Assembly (NCBI GenBank): GCA_004535785.1
Contig: SPIB01000001.1
Span: forward strand, 1,217,441 to 1,281,440
Direction: 5' to 3'
Length of the DNA stretch: 64,000 nt
Source of the DNA: Gammaproteobacteria bacterium LSUCC0112
GTDB taxonomy: Bacteria > Pseudomonadota > Gammaproteobacteria > Pseudomonadales > Pseudohongiellaceae
This document shows positions 37,243-46,909 of this stretch, one piece after another; position 1 is the first letter of the stretch, and each line of letters begins with the position of its first letter. The notes beneath the pieces are model-generated. The model saw only the letters and a program-made list of their open reading frames with translations, did no database searches and was not told the origin of the DNA. The position numbers and the translations under genes are program-made.

Positions 37243-37405
37243 GGGCAGACGGCTTGCTCCCGCATCAGAGTGTTGTAAGTAGAAAAGAGACAAAGCTAAC
37301 GCGGACGATACTACGTTGATGTTGAACCGGGGATCAAGGTACACCACGGTTCACGAGCATTAATGTTATACGCTGCTTTGACGGTATCAGCTATCCTTGC
37401 ATGGT

Positions 37406-38062
37406 ATGAACATGGATCTTTTTCAGCAAGACAACCCGCAGCAAGTGGACGTGCTGGCTCTTGGGCCGGGCTCGAGTTTCCTTTGCGGGTTTCTGTTGCC
37501 AGATGCCGGCGCCATCCTCGCCGAAGTGTCGCAAGTGACCGCGCAATCACCGTTACGGCACCTGAGCACGCCGGGTGGCCAAAAGATGTCCGTTGCGATG
37601 AGTAACTGTGGCACCTTGGGGTGGGTCTCTGACCATGCCGGTTATCGCTATCAGGCAGAGGATCCGCTGACGGGGAAACCTTGGCCAGTCATGCCAGCAT
37701 TGTTACTGGAGCGCGCGCAACAGGCAGCACATCTGGCGGGATATCAGCACTTTCAACCCAATGTCTGTTTGATCAATCGTTACGGGATCGGTGCCAGAAT
37801 GGGTTTGCATCAGGATCGCGATGAGCAAAATCTCACGGCGCCCATTGTGTCTTTTTCGCTGGGGATTCCGGCAACATTTATCTGGGGCGGATTGCAGCGT
37901 ACCGCCAAATCACGGCGATTTCTGTTAAAGCACGGCGATGCGGTAGTGTGGGGTGGCCCGGATCGTCTGCGATTTCATGGTGTTGCACCGGTCAAGGCAG
38001 ATGAGCATGCGCTGACGGGTCCTGTCCGCATCAACATCACCTTCAGGCAGACGGGGCCGTAA
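37406..38062 (+). CDS. alkB: DNA/RNA repair dioxygenase AlkB
   Basis: Fe(II)/2-oxoglutarate dioxygenase that removes methyl groups from N1-methyladenine and N3-methylcytosine. 218 residues from MNMDLFQQ; the ATG 6 bp on (MDLF) also fits. Closest to E. coli AlkB: TPGGQKMSVAMSNCG, INRYGIGARMGLHQDRDE. Iron ligands H135, D137 and H191; 2OG-binding R208 and R214 in RINITFR. The stop lies within the copA end by 20 bp. No ada gene is nearby. Confidence 0.95.
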   Translation: MNMDLFQQDNPQQVDVLALGPGSSFLCGFLLPDAGAILAEVSQVTAQSPLRHLSTPGGQKMSVAMSNCGTLGWVSDHAGYRYQAEDPLTGKPWPVMPALLLERAQQAAHLAGYQHFQPNVCLINRYGIGARMGLHQDRDEQNLTAPIVSFSLGIPATFIWGGLQRTAKSRRFLLKHGDAVVWGGPDRLRFHGVAPVKADEHALTGPVRINITFRQTGP

Positions 38063-40496
38063 AGCGCCTCAAACGTAAAGCATTGCCCAAGACAAAAATG
38101 CTCGACATCGCCATGGCACCTGCCGCCAGCATGGGCGATAACAAGGTGCCATTCAGCGGATATAAAACGCCGGCAGCGACGGGAATCAGCGCGGCGTTGT
38201 AGGCGAACGCCCAGAACAAATTTTGACGTATATTGCGAATAGTGGCTTTGCTGATGGCCAGTGCATTCACAACACCCTTCAGGTCACCGCCCATCAGCAC
38301 AACATCAGCAGACTCGATGGCGATATCGGTGCCTGTACCCACGGCGATGCCGGTATCGGCTTCGGCAAGCGCCGGCGCATCATTGATGCCATCGCCGACA
38401 AAGGCGATGTTGCCAAAACGTTTGCGCAACGCACGGACGGCATCCACCTTGCCTTGCGGCAATACCTCGCCGACCACGTCGTCAATGCCCAGTTGTTTGC
38501 CGATAGCGGTGGCCGTTTTTTGATTGTCTCCGGTAATCATCGCGACTTTTAAGCCCAGCGCATGAAACGCGCGGATGGCCGCCGGGGTGCCTTCTTTCAC
38601 GGTATCAGCGACCGCAATCACCGCCGCCAGTTGTCCGTCGATCATCGCGTACAGCGGGGTTTTGCCGACCTCGGCCAACGCGGTGCTCAGGGATGCAACA
38701 CTGTCCAGCGACACGCCCTGTTGCCGCATAAAACGGTCTGCACCTATCAAAATATCGTGACCGCGCACACTGGCTTTGACGCCCATACCGGCAACGGCAA
38801 CAAACTTGTCGACCGGGTATAAAGGCAATTGACGATGTTGGGCAGCGCGCACAATAGCTTCGGCAATCGGATGCTCTGAGGATTGCTCAATCGAGGCCAG
38901 TAACGACAGAGTGTCATCGGCATCAAAGCTGTTTTGTAGTTCAAAGTCCGTCAGCTCAGGGTTGCCATTGGTCAGCGTACCTGTTTTGTCCAGCGCAACC
39001 ACGCGCGCATCTCGCAGAGATTGCAGGGCTTGTCCTTTGCGGAACAACACCCCCAGCTCAGCCGCCCGGCCAGTGCCCACCATGATCGAGGTCGGTGTGG
39101 CCAGTCCCATGGCGCACGGGCACGCAATGATGAGCACAGCAACGCCATTCACCAATGCAAAGCCCAGTGCAGGCTGCGGTCCGAACACTAGCCATACCAA
39201 CACGGTAATGAGTGACAGTGTCATCACAACCGGCACAAATACCGACGTAACCTTGTCAACCAGCGCTTGAATGGGCAACTTGGCACTTTGGGCTTGCTCT
39301 ACCATTTGAATAATGCGCGCCAGTACGGTGTCGTTGCCAACATTGTTAACACGAATCGTCAGCGCTCCTTGTTTGTTCAAGGTGCCGCCTACCACGATGT
39401 CATTGGTTTTACGTTCAACAGGCAAGGCTTCGCCAGTCAGCATGGATTCATCAACAAAACTGCTGCCGGCGATGACCAGGCCATCAACCGCAATACGCTC
39501 GCCTGGTCGGATGTGCAGGACATCGCCGATCTGCAGGGTGTCGATGGCAACTTCAATCAATTCGCCGTTTTTTTCTACGCGCGCGGTTTTGACTTGCAGC
39601 CCCAGCAATTTTTGTATGGCGTCACCGGTATGGCCTTTGGCGCGGGCTTCCAGAAAGCGCCCCAGTAGTATCAGCGTAACAATCACAGCTGCGGCTTCGT
39701 AATACACATATTGGGTACCCGCCGGTAACCAGCTGCCGGCAAAGGTGGCAATCACCGAGTAGCCCCATGCAGAGAGTGCTCCCACCGCAACCAATGAATT
39801 CATATCAGGGGCGCGGCGCCACAACGCAGGCAGGCCTTTGCGGAAAAACAGGCGACCGGGTCCAAACAAAACCGCTGAACTCAGCACAAACTGAATGATC
39901 CAGCTCTGCGTTTGTCCGATATTTGCCATCACCCAATGATGGAACTCCATAAAAAGGTGTGCGCCCATTTCCAGAACAAACACCGGCAGTGTTAATACGG
40001 CGGCTATGATCAGTGAGCGCTGTATTGATAGTTGCTCGCGGGCTTTTCGGGTGTGTTCTTCTTCGTGATTGTCCGTCAGCAGGGTGGCGTCATAACCCGC
40101 CTTTTGAATGGTGTTGATCAATTGAGCAGGTGTCACTGCACCGGCAATAACGTCGGCATGGACATGTTCGTTGGCCAGATTTACCAGCGCACCGGTGACA
40201 CCCGGAATGGCCAGCATGGCTTTTTCAATGCGGGTAATACACGACGCGCAGCTCATGCCAGACACCGACAACTCAATCTGTTCAAGGCGCGCCGGGTATC
40301 CAGCGTTGTCCAGTGCCCGAACCAGTTCCAGCGAAGTCACGCTGGCTTCCATGATCAGATCAGCTTTTTCGTTGGCAAGGTTGACTGCAGCGCTCTCAAC
40401 ACCGGGCACTTTAAGTAACGCCTGCTCTACCCGTCTGACGCAGGAGGCACAACTCATTGCTGTTACCGGGATCTGTAATATCTGCTTGTTGTTCAT
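38043..40496 (-). CDS. copA: Copper-exporting P1B-type ATPase CopA
   Basis: Pumps Cu(I) out of the cytoplasm. 817 residues: two heavy-metal domains with CASC (C16/C19 and C83/C86), transmembrane domain with CPC in ACPCAMGLATP near residue 459, phosphorylation DKTGTLT near 502, TGEALP actuator, SEHPIAEAIV, and GDGINDAPALAEADTGIAVG. The tail NALRLRRFTAPSA is usual. Separated by 9 bp from copZ upstream; both form a copper export operon. Confidence 0.96.
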   Translation of the reverse strand: MNNKQILQIPVTAMSCASCVRRVEQALLKVPGVESAAVNLANEKADLIMEASVTSLELVRALDNAGYPARLEQIELSVSGMSCASCITRIEKAMLAIPGVTGALVNLANEHVHADVIAGAVTPAQLINTIQKAGYDATLLTDNHEEEHTRKAREQLSIQRSLIIAAVLTLPVFVLEMGAHLFMEFHHWVMANIGQTQSWIIQFVLSSAVLFGPGRLFFRKGLPALWRRAPDMNSLVAVGALSAWGYSVIATFAGSWLPAGTQYVYYEAAAVIVTLILLGRFLEARAKGHTGDAIQKLLGLQVKTARVEKNGELIEVAIDTLQIGDVLHIRPGERIAVDGLVIAGSSFVDESMLTGEALPVERKTNDIVVGGTLNKQGALTIRVNNVGNDTVLARIIQMVEQAQSAKLPIQALVDKVTSVFVPVVMTLSLITVLVWLVFGPQPALGFALVNGVAVLIIACPCAMGLATPTSIMVGTGRAAELGVLFRKGQALQSLRDARVVALDKTGTLTNGNPELTDFELQNSFDADDTLSLLASIEQSSEHPIAEAIVRAAQHRQLPLYPVDKFVAVAGMGVKASVRGHDILIGADRFMRQQGVSLDSVASLSTALAEVGKTPLYAMIDGQLAAVIAVADTVKEGTPAAIRAFHALGLKVAMITGDNQKTATAIGKQLGIDDVVGEVLPQGKVDAVRALRKRFGNIAFVGDGINDAPALAEADTGIAVGTGTDIAIESADVVLMGGDLKGVVNALAISKATIRNIRQNLFWAFAYNAALIPVAAGVLYPLNGTLLSPMLAAGAMAMSSIFVLGNALRLRRFTAPSA

Positions 40497-40505
40497 GGGA
40501 TCCGA

Positions 40506-40697
40506 TCAGGCGGGTGGATAACCTGCCTCTGTCAAAGCAAGTATGACGGCCTCATCTGGCACGCTGGCATCCACGCTGACCTGTTTGCTGGTTGTATCTG
40601 CGGTGACTAAGGCATTGGCATCAAGCTGCTGCACCGTCTCAGTAATGGACTTGACGCAGTGTCCGCAGCTCATGGATGGAATGGTCATTTGCAACAT
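40506..40697 (-). CDS. copZ: Copper chaperone, CopZ-like HMA protein
   Basis: 63-residue soluble heavy-metal-associated domain with MSCGHC (C11/C14), the shape of Cu(I)-delivery chaperones. It heads the pair with copA and would hand copper to its HMA domains. The ATG follows GGAGC. A possible MerR-type promoter lies 35-65 bp upstream. Confidence 0.88.
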   Translation of the reverse strand: MLQMTIPSMSCGHCVKSITETVQQLDANALVTADTTSKQVSVDASVPDEAVILALTEAGYPPA

Positions 40698-40731
40698 CGT
40701 TGTGCTCCGAATCGGTTAAACATGTCACTCG

Positions 40732-40762
40732 AGTGTGCACCCGTGGACCCCGGTCAGGTCAA
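40732..40762 (-). promoter_or_regulatory. Possible CueR-type promoter of copZ-copA
   Basis: On the minus strand TTGACC (complement of 40757-40762) and CACACT (complement of 40732-40737) are separated by 19 bp, the spacing that MerR-family activators such as CueR correct by DNA distortion. The spacer contains a GACC...GGTC dyad. The start codon is about 35 bp downstream. A cueR gene is not in the window. Confidence 0.4.
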
Positions 40763-40857
40763 GTGAAGAATGTTGATTTGTTGTTGACCGTCAATGAATT
40801 GAGTTTAAACTGCAATTCAACTGTTCAAATTCAGCCCCTCCCCACGAGGATGTTAGC

Positions 40858-41058
40858 ATGCGTTATCTGATCGCAATCCTGTTACCGCCGCTGGCAGTTT
40901 TTTTGTGTGGCAAACCCTTTCAGGCGCTTCTTAATATCCTGTTGACACTGTGTTTCTGGATTCCGGGGGTTGTGCATGCCCTGTTTGTGGTTCACAGTCA
41001 TCTGGCCGACAAACGCACAGATCGCATTGTAAACGCCATGAAAGGAAAACGCCGTTGA
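40858..41058 (+). CDS. Pmp3/YqaE family small membrane protein
   Basis: 66 residues with two hydrophobic helices: YLIAILLPPLAVFLCGKPF and ILLTLCFWIPGVVHALFVVH, matching the UPF0057/Pmp3 pattern (LPPLAVFL, WxPGxxHAxYV). Family members are stress-linked and in yeast affect membrane potential; the bacterial role is not settled. The ribosome-binding site is GAGGATG, 5 bp before the ATG. Confidence 0.9.
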   Translation: MRYLIAILLPPLAVFLCGKPFQALLNILLTLCFWIPGVVHALFVVHSHLADKRTDRIVNAMKGKRR

Positions 41059-41093
41059 ACAAGCTTGATAGACAACGTTACAGCGCCGATGGC

Positions 41094-41765
41094 ATGTTGC
41101 ACCCCGGTCGGAGGCGCTCATGCAAACTCCGTGTGATGGGAGTGATGTGTCTTATGCTATTGCTGGGTGCATGCTCCAGCGCTTATTACGGGACCATGGA
41201 GCAGTTTGGTATTCACAAGCGGGACATTCTGGTCGACCGTATTGAGGAGGCTCAGCTTGCCCAGCAGGATGGTCAACAGCAATTTAAGGATGCGCTCGAG
41301 CAGTTCAGGAGTGTGGTGAATTTTGATGGCGGTGAGCTGCAGCAGATCTACGATCGCCTCAACGCTGAATTTGAAGGCAGTGAAGCTGCCGCCGACACCA
41401 TACGCAATCGTATTCGTGCGGTGGAAAGTGTTGCGGATGATCTGTTTGATGAATGGGACAGTGAACTGGCGCTGTACACCAACCAGACCTTGCGCCGCGA
41501 CAGCGAGCAACAATTGACAGCCACCCGCCAGCGTTATGCGCGTTTAATTCAGGCCATGCGTCGTGCCGAAAGTACGCTGGATCCGGTGCTTAACAATCTG
41601 CGTGACAACGTGCTGTACCTCAAACATAACCTGAATGCACGCGCCATTGCGTCATTGCGTGGCGAACTCGCTACCATCAACACCGATGTTGATCGCTTGC
41701 TGGCCGCCATGCAGGAAGCAATCACTGAATCGGACCGTTTTATTGCGGGTATGCGCTCAGAATAG
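41094..41765 (+). CDS. DUF2959 lipoprotein
   Basis: About 223 residues from the ATG at 41094. The lipobox LLLGACSS at residues 23-29 makes it a lipoprotein; ATGs at 41139 and 41148 (MGVM, MCLM) give shorter signal peptides and are possible too. The mature part is mostly long helices (KRDILVDRIEEAQLAQQDGQQQFKDALEQF, NLRDNVLYLKHNLNARAIASLR) with strong charge, and the YYGTMEQFGIHKRDI opening is DUF2959-specific. The function is unknown. It is followed 10 bp later by the convergent SNF2 gene's stop. Confidence 0.8.
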   Translation: MLHPGRRRSCKLRVMGVMCLMLLLGACSSAYYGTMEQFGIHKRDILVDRIEEAQLAQQDGQQQFKDALEQFRSVVNFDGGELQQIYDRLNAEFEGSEAAADTIRNRIRAVESVADDLFDEWDSELALYTNQTLRRDSEQQLTATRQRYARLIQAMRRAESTLDPVLNNLRDNVLYLKHNLNARAIASLRGELATINTDVDRLLAAMQEAITESDRFIAGMRSE

Positions 41766-41775
41766 TGCTGGCCTG

Positions 41776-44700
41776 TCAGGCCAGCAGCGCCAGTAATGCT
41801 TCTTTTTCCATCGGTAAACCCACAGCGCCGGTATCGCTGAACAGTGAATCGGCCAATGCCTGTTTTTGTTTTTGCATTTGTTGAATGCGCTCTTCAATGG
41901 TATTCGCTGCCACCAGTTTGTACACGAAAACGGGTTTGTCCTGACCTATCCGGTATGCGCGATCGGTCGCCTGATTTTCAACAGCCGGGTTCCACCATGG
42001 GTCAACATGGATTACCACATCGGCGGCGGTCAGATTGAGTCCACTTCCCCCGGCTTTCAGGCTGACCAGAAAAACATTTACCTCACCGCTCTGGAACTGT
42101 TCAATGGCCTGTTGGCGATGACGGGTTTGTCCGGTCAGTTTGGCGTAAGCAATGTGTTGGTCATCAAGTAATTGCTCTACCAGTGCCAGCACCTCAGTAA
42201 ACTGGGAAAACAATAAAATATGACGGCCTTCTTCCAGCAGCAAAGGAATATTCTCGGACAACCAGTTGAGCTTTGCGCTGTCGATAATATCAGCGGCCTT
42301 CTCCAGTTTGACAAGACGTGGATCGATACAGGCCTGTCGCAGTTTTAACAGGGCATCCAGAAACTCGATGTGACTACGTGCCAACCCTTTTTGGGCAATC
42401 AAATCGCGAATACGCTTTTCCATACTGATGCGGATACTTTCGTACAGCGTACGTTGTTTTCCCTCCAGCTCCACGTATTGCACAATTTCAGTTTTAGGTG
42501 GCAAGTCCTGCACAACATCAGCCTTTGTGCGTCGCAGCATAAAAGGCGCAATGCGTCTGGCGAGTTCTCGCTGGCGATCATGATCACGCTGTTCTTCGAT
42601 AGCTGTCCGAAACTGTTTGTTAAAGATCTTGCGGCCACCCAACAGACCAGGCAACGCAAAGTCCATCAATGCCCACAATTCCCCGAGATGATTCTCGAGT
42701 GGCGTCCCGCTCAAACAAAGCCGGGTATCACACTTTATGGTACGCACATCGGTTGCGATACGCGTATTGGGATTTTTGATCAATTGTGCTTCATCCAGAA
42801 TGAGCAGACTGAAGCGGTGATCCGCGTAACTTTTTATGTCGCGTGGCAACAGTGGGTAGGTTGTAATAACCAGATCGCTGGTCTTTATCTGCGCAAAGGC
42901 CTGTTTGCGCTTTGAGCCTTGTATCAGACAGGTACGTAACTGCGGTGTGAAGCGCAGGGCTTCATGTAACCAATTGCTGGTCAGGCTGGTTGGGCAAACC
43001 ACCAGTACCGGTTTAGTGAGTTGCCCATGATTTTTCAGGTGCAACAGCAACGCCAGCGTTTGCAGTGTCTTGCCCAGACCCATATCATCCGCGAGAATGC
43101 CGCCGAATCCAAAGCGCTGCAGGAACGCCAACCAGTTTAAACCATCCTGTTGATACGGGCGCAGTTCAGCCAACAGTCCGGTAGGAGATTCAATGGTAAC
43201 CAACCCCTTGAATTCCTTCAGCTGCTTCATCAGCGCCCGTGTCAGCGGGGCCTTACGATCATTCAGCGTTGGCAGCTCCTGAAGCAGCGCAGCCTGGAAC
43301 GCTGGCAATCGCGCAGGCTTGTCGAGCTGGTTACGGCTGAACAGTTCCATAATCAGACCTCGCAAGGTCTTTAGCGGGCGCGTATCGACACGCAGCCATT
43401 TTCCATTGATGGCTATTATCAGCTCGTCAGGTGTGTCTGCCTCAAGCCAAGCTTCCACTGCATCCACAGTGGGCAGGTCCTCGCCATCTGCCTGCAGGGA
43501 CAGCGCAAAATCAAACCACAGGCCGGCATTGCTGTCCGTTTTGTCGGCTGGACTGTCACTGACGTTGACATCAAATACAGCCTCGTTAATCGCCAGTGTG
43601 TAATCCGGATCAATGTTCAGGTGCCATCCCTGCTGCTGTAACAAAGGCAGGTGTACATCCACGACCTTTTGCCAGATGGTGAGCAGGTGCTTGTCGGTAT
43701 TGTGAGCAGGGACCCAGACATCCTGCCATTTGCCCAGTTCATGACGCAGAATCAGCTGAAGGCTGTGCAAGGTATCGCAGAAGTGTTCTTCCATCCGCAC
43801 ATTGCGTTGAACCTGGTAGTGTCGGCCTTTGTGCTCCTGCAGTATTTCACCGTGAGCATTGACGGGATCCCGGAGATAGACCGGCAGGCCACCGTAATCA
43901 AAGTGCAGCTGCAGCGCAGGCAAACAGAGCCCTTCTGAGGCCATAGCGCTTAGCATTGTCAGGCAAGCAATCGGTGTATCGCTGGTAATCACTTGCGGCT
44001 CAACAGGCAAAGGCAATTGCTCACGGCCAAGGCGTTGACGCAGCAATATCGCCGCTTGTTTCATGTCGGTAGTCAAGACTGGCGGCATGCTTAGCAGATA
44101 CGCAATCTGTGCGCCACTCAGCGGATTCTGAAGTTCGCCAAGTTTGCTGGCACCTTCGTCGAGGTAGCAGGGCGGATCGACCGCAATCAACCGCCAGTGA
44201 GCACTGCCCGGCAATGTGGCCTGCAATTGATACTGCACTGTGTTTTCCTGCCATCGCCACTCGATAGTCGCCGGAGGCGCAGCGGTAACGGTTTTTCCGG
44301 TACTGGCCAGTCGCAGACGCTGGGTTGCCAGCATATGACGCAACGCCAGTGCACCGGGTTCTCCGATCAACTGAAAACTCTTTTGAGTTTGCAGTCCGCG
44401 CAGCAGATTGAGAATGGCTTTGTCTTCATCTTTTAAAAACGCTGGGGCATTCCAGCTCAGACTATAAAAGTCCGGCAAAAAATTGTGAAATTGGCTCCAG
44501 TCACCGTTAGCTTTCAGATAAGCTTTTTGCAGGGTAACGCGAACCTCCTGAGCCTGGGCATCAACCCCGGACAGTTCCGATACGTCGGTATCCAGTGTGT
44601 ACAGCAGGTAGTGAGTACCCGTGGCCAACGTGTTATGGCGCAATCGATTGGGGGGAATGCGCGCGAGCCAGTTTTTCAACTTGAGAGAGCGGTCGTCCAC

Positions 44701-45084
44701 AGGGGCGGGCGGTTTTATCAAACGTCGGTCATTCTCCAGAAATGACAGCCATTTGAGCGCAGTCGCTACGCCATGTTTGCAGTCAAAGCCAACGGGGCAA
44801 CTACAATCGGCGGACAGCATGTTATTGGCCGCATAAATGACGACTTGATAAGGAATACGTTCGGTGCCCTGCACTTCAGCATTTACCCGATCGCCGGAGG
44901 TGTCTGGGTTAATCAGGCGCACGCGGTTCTGCTGAAAATACGCTTCGCCGCGTTTAAAGGTGGCAGGGCCTGCCATGTAGATAATGTCTTTAATGGAGAA
45001 TTTGATCACAGGCGCAGGTGGATTCCGGAAACTTGCCAAACCCGCGAGCATAGATGGCTGGCGAGTATGCGGCAAGTCGATCAT
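41776..45084 (-). CDS. SWIM zinc-finger SNF2/Rad54-type helicase-like ATPase
   Basis: 1102 residues. Layout: N-terminal SWIM zinc finger with CSC...CKH (C94, C96, C102, H104), a long middle region, then the SNF2 ATPase from about residue 640 to 1090: DDMGLGKTLQT near 666, LILDEAQ near 761, LSGTPLENHLGELW, and the second domain with LLLEEGRHILLFSQF and QATDRAYRIGQDKPVFVYKLV. Bacterial SWIM/SNF2 proteins are probable chromatin- or RNA-polymerase-associated translocases, but their targets are not established. DEAQ replaces the DEAH box, as usual for SNF2. Confidence 0.9.
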   Translation of the reverse strand: MIDLPHTRQPSMLAGLASFRNPPAPVIKFSIKDIIYMAGPATFKRGEAYFQQNRVRLINPDTSGDRVNAEVQGTERIPYQVVIYAANNMLSADCSCPVGFDCKHGVATALKWLSFLENDRRLIKPPAPVDDRSLKLKNWLARIPPNRLRHNTLATGTHYLLYTLDTDVSELSGVDAQAQEVRVTLQKAYLKANGDWSQFHNFLPDFYSLSWNAPAFLKDEDKAILNLLRGLQTQKSFQLIGEPGALALRHMLATQRLRLASTGKTVTAAPPATIEWRWQENTVQYQLQATLPGSAHWRLIAVDPPCYLDEGASKLGELQNPLSGAQIAYLLSMPPVLTTDMKQAAILLRQRLGREQLPLPVEPQVITSDTPIACLTMLSAMASEGLCLPALQLHFDYGGLPVYLRDPVNAHGEILQEHKGRHYQVQRNVRMEEHFCDTLHSLQLILRHELGKWQDVWVPAHNTDKHLLTIWQKVVDVHLPLLQQQGWHLNIDPDYTLAINEAVFDVNVSDSPADKTDSNAGLWFDFALSLQADGEDLPTVDAVEAWLEADTPDELIIAINGKWLRVDTRPLKTLRGLIMELFSRNQLDKPARLPAFQAALLQELPTLNDRKAPLTRALMKQLKEFKGLVTIESPTGLLAELRPYQQDGLNWLAFLQRFGFGGILADDMGLGKTLQTLALLLHLKNHGQLTKPVLVVCPTSLTSNWLHEALRFTPQLRTCLIQGSKRKQAFAQIKTSDLVITTYPLLPRDIKSYADHRFSLLILDEAQLIKNPNTRIATDVRTIKCDTRLCLSGTPLENHLGELWALMDFALPGLLGGRKIFNKQFRTAIEEQRDHDRQRELARRIAPFMLRRTKADVVQDLPPKTEIVQYVELEGKQRTLYESIRISMEKRIRDLIAQKGLARSHIEFLDALLKLRQACIDPRLVKLEKAADIIDSAKLNWLSENIPLLLEEGRHILLFSQFTEVLALVEQLLDDQHIAYAKLTGQTRHRQQAIEQFQSGEVNVFLVSLKAGGSGLNLTAADVVIHVDPWWNPAVENQATDRAYRIGQDKPVFVYKLVAANTIEERIQQMQKQKQALADSLFSDTGAVGLPMEKEALLALLA

Positions 45085-45124
45085 GGAAATAATCTTTGCG
45101 CATTTATTGATTCAGGTCATCAAT

Positions 45125-45185
45125 GAGGTTTTAGACCTCGCTTACGCTTGGAGCGAGAACGTTATTCATTTCTAAAGAGGTCTGA
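45125..45185 (+). promoter_or_regulatory. Leader hairpins that can hide the ribosome-binding site
   Basis: The sequence TTAGACCTC (45131-45139) can pair with GAGGTCTGA (45177-45185), giving 9 bp (one G-T) that contain the Shine-Dalgarno AGAGGT at 45176-45181, 8 bp before the ATG. The same ACCTC can instead pair with GAGGT at 45125-45129, or the CTCGC at 45137-45141 with GCGAG at 45153-45157. The forms are mutually exclusive, as in an RNA switch, although I cannot name a family. Confidence 0.5.
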
Positions 45186-45189
45186 GATC

Positions 45190-45333
45190 ATGTCACGAGA
45201 AGTTGGCGATACCTATGTATGCGAATCCTGCAAAGCGGAGCTTGTTTACACCAAAGGCTGTCCTTGTGGTGACAAGATGGCGCATTCCGAAATCTGCTGC
45301 GGTAAACAAATGACCAAAGTGGCTGACAAATAA
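45190..45333 (+). CDS. Desulforedoxin-like cysteine-rich small protein
   Basis: 47 residues with six cysteines: CxxC (C11, C14), CPC (C24, C26) and CC (C36, C37). The CxxC...CC pattern and YVCESCKAELVY are those of the desulforedoxin/desulfoferrodoxin N-terminal iron site; the extra CPC in the middle is unusual. No leader peptide, so cytoplasmic. The true start is MSREVGD; a longer frame begins at 45148 but lacks a ribosome-binding site. It converges on fisR, which suggests a place in the sulfur module, not proven. Confidence 0.75.
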   Translation: MSREVGDTYVCESCKAELVYTKGCPCGDKMAHSEICCGKQMTKVADK

Positions 45334-45381
45334 GTGTGATGACCAGCCTTTCATCCGGTCATTCGGGTGAGAGGCAATGTG

Positions 45382-46683
45382 TTATTCCCCCAGCTTCCTG
45401 TATAGCGACCGGGCGCTGATGCCTGCAATCGCGGCAGCTTTGTTTTTATCGCCGTGACAGCGTGCCACCAGCGCCTGTAGATAACGGATTTCATTGGTCT
45501 TCAGGTCAACCTCTGGATGATCGGAAGGTGCTGTTTTCTGCGGGTCAATGGCAAGGCAGTTCGAGATCACTTTTCCATCGATCACATGGGTGTTGGTTAA
45601 CACCAGCGCTCTTGCCAGTATGTTGCGCAACTCGCGAATATTGCCGGTAAATACCTGCTTTTTTAATGCACGGATGGCGGAGTCTGTCAGCACGTGCCGG
45701 CCCGTTCTGTCCAGTTTCTGGATGATTGAGTTTGCCAGCAAGGGAATGTCATCGCTGCGTTCTGAAAGTGATGGCATGTGTATCGGGAACACGTTGATCC
45801 GGTAATAAAGATCCTGGCGGAACTGTCCGTTTTTTACCATGTCCAGCAAATTTTTATGTGTGGCACAGACCAACCGAAAGTCAGCGCGTTTGACTTCGCT
45901 GCTGCCTACTGGCCGATAAGTGCCGGTCTCAATCAGGCGTAACAGTTTGACTTGCATCGGCAAAGGGACGTCGCCGATTTCATCAAGAAACAAGGTGCCG
46001 CCATCAGCAGCCTGCACGAGGCCTGGTGAATTAAAAATTGCACCAGTGAACGCGCCTTTGACGTGGCCAAACAATTCACTCTCGAACAGTGTATCGGTCA
46101 GGCCCGAGCATTCCAGCGTCACCATCGCTGCATCACGACGTTTGCTGGCGCGATGAATGGCAAGCGCCGCCAGTTCTTTGCCAGTCCCGGACTCACCAAG
46201 TAACAGCACCGAGGCGTCAGTTGGCCCGACACGCGTAATGCTCTCGAGCATGCCGTTAAACGCAGCGCTGGTACCAACCATGTCAACATCGCTGATTTCA
46301 GCGCTCGCGACAGGAACCGGTTTCAGAAGTTCTACAAAGTATTTTAACGAGCCATCTGCGGCTTTGATGGGCAGCATTTCAACATCGACATGCTCCCTGC
46401 CTCGGGGCGTTTGATGAATATGCAGTACCCGCTCTTTGTTCCCGGATTCGCGCGCAGCACTGAGTGGGCAACTTTCACCCGCCTGATCGCAGGGCACGCT
46501 GAAGCCATGAGACACCGCATAACAACGCGGCGTCTTTACAAGATCGATGTCGCCAAAGGCTTCGCGGTAATGGCGATTTGTTGCCAGGATCTGGTAGTCC
46601 GCGCTGACAAGAATTGCGGGCACGTCAAAGCCATCAAGGATGGCGGCTAAATCTGGCTGCTGGTCTGATGCGATCAATTGCAT
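45382..46683 (-). CDS. fisR: FisR-like sigma-54-dependent persulfide-sensing activator
   Basis: 433 residues: sensor domain (1-120), AAA+ domain with GESGTGKE and GAFTGA, and a C-terminal Fis-type helix-turn-helix ([22 protein letters not shown]). The sensor has three cysteines, C54, C65 and C72, spaced exactly as C53/C64/C71 in the characterised FisR of Cupriavidus, which senses sulfane sulfur and activates pdo/sqr genes. It is divergent from the persulfide dioxygenase gene, its expected target. Confidence 0.88.
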   Translation of the reverse strand: MQLIASDQQPDLAAILDGFDVPAILVSADYQILATNRHYREAFGDIDLVKTPRCYAVSHGFSVPCDQAGESCPLSAARESGNKERVLHIHQTPRGREHVDVEMLPIKAADGSLKYFVELLKPVPVASAEISDVDMVGTSAAFNGMLESITRVGPTDASVLLLGESGTGKELAALAIHRASKRRDAAMVTLECSGLTDTLFESELFGHVKGAFTGAIFNSPGLVQAADGGTLFLDEIGDVPLPMQVKLLRLIETGTYRPVGSSEVKRADFRLVCATHKNLLDMVKNGQFRQDLYYRINVFPIHMPSLSERSDDIPLLANSIIQKLDRTGRHVLTDSAIRALKKQVFTGNIRELRNILARALVLTNTHVIDGKVISNCLAIDPQKTAPSDHPEVDLKTNEIRYLQALVARCHGDKNKAAAIAGISARSLYRKLGE

Positions 46684-46724
46684 AGAGTTGTCTCGTTCAG
46701 TTTTGCCACATATGACAATTTTTA

Positions 46725-46738
46725 TGACACGGGTGTCA
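46725..46738. promoter_or_regulatory. Candidate FisR enhancer site
   Basis: TGACACGGGTGTCA has perfect 6-bp arms around GG. It lies between the divergent fisR and pdo genes, about 120 bp before the -24/-12 promoter, the range used by sigma-54 activators. Another ATGACA half-site is 12 bp upstream. Confidence 0.45.
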
Positions 46739-46845
46739 ATGTTCGACGCCTTAAGTTGTTAAGTCAATAATCAATGCCGCAATGATTTTCTGAAGAAGCT
46801 ATTAAATACAAGGGCTTATCACGGTCATTAGTCGTTTTCTTTTAA

Positions 46846-46862
46846 TTGGCATGGTCTCTGCT
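46846..46862 (+). promoter_or_regulatory. Sigma-54 promoter of pdo
   Basis: TTGGCATGGTCTCTGCT has GG at 46848-46849 and GC at 46860-46861, with the invariant 10 bp between them, matching TGGCAC-N5-TTGCA well. Transcription would start near 46873, giving a leader of about 37 nt before the ATG at 46910. Confidence 0.75.
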
Positions 46863-46909
46863 CTGAGCCAATTGAGTTCCTGACAATTTAACCTGCTGAG
46901 GGCGCATCA

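Noticed and set aside
45107-45123. TTGAT...ATCAA as an FNR/Anr site before the desulforedoxin-like gene
   Set aside because: The arms are 7 bp apart instead of 4, so the half-sites are wrongly spaced.
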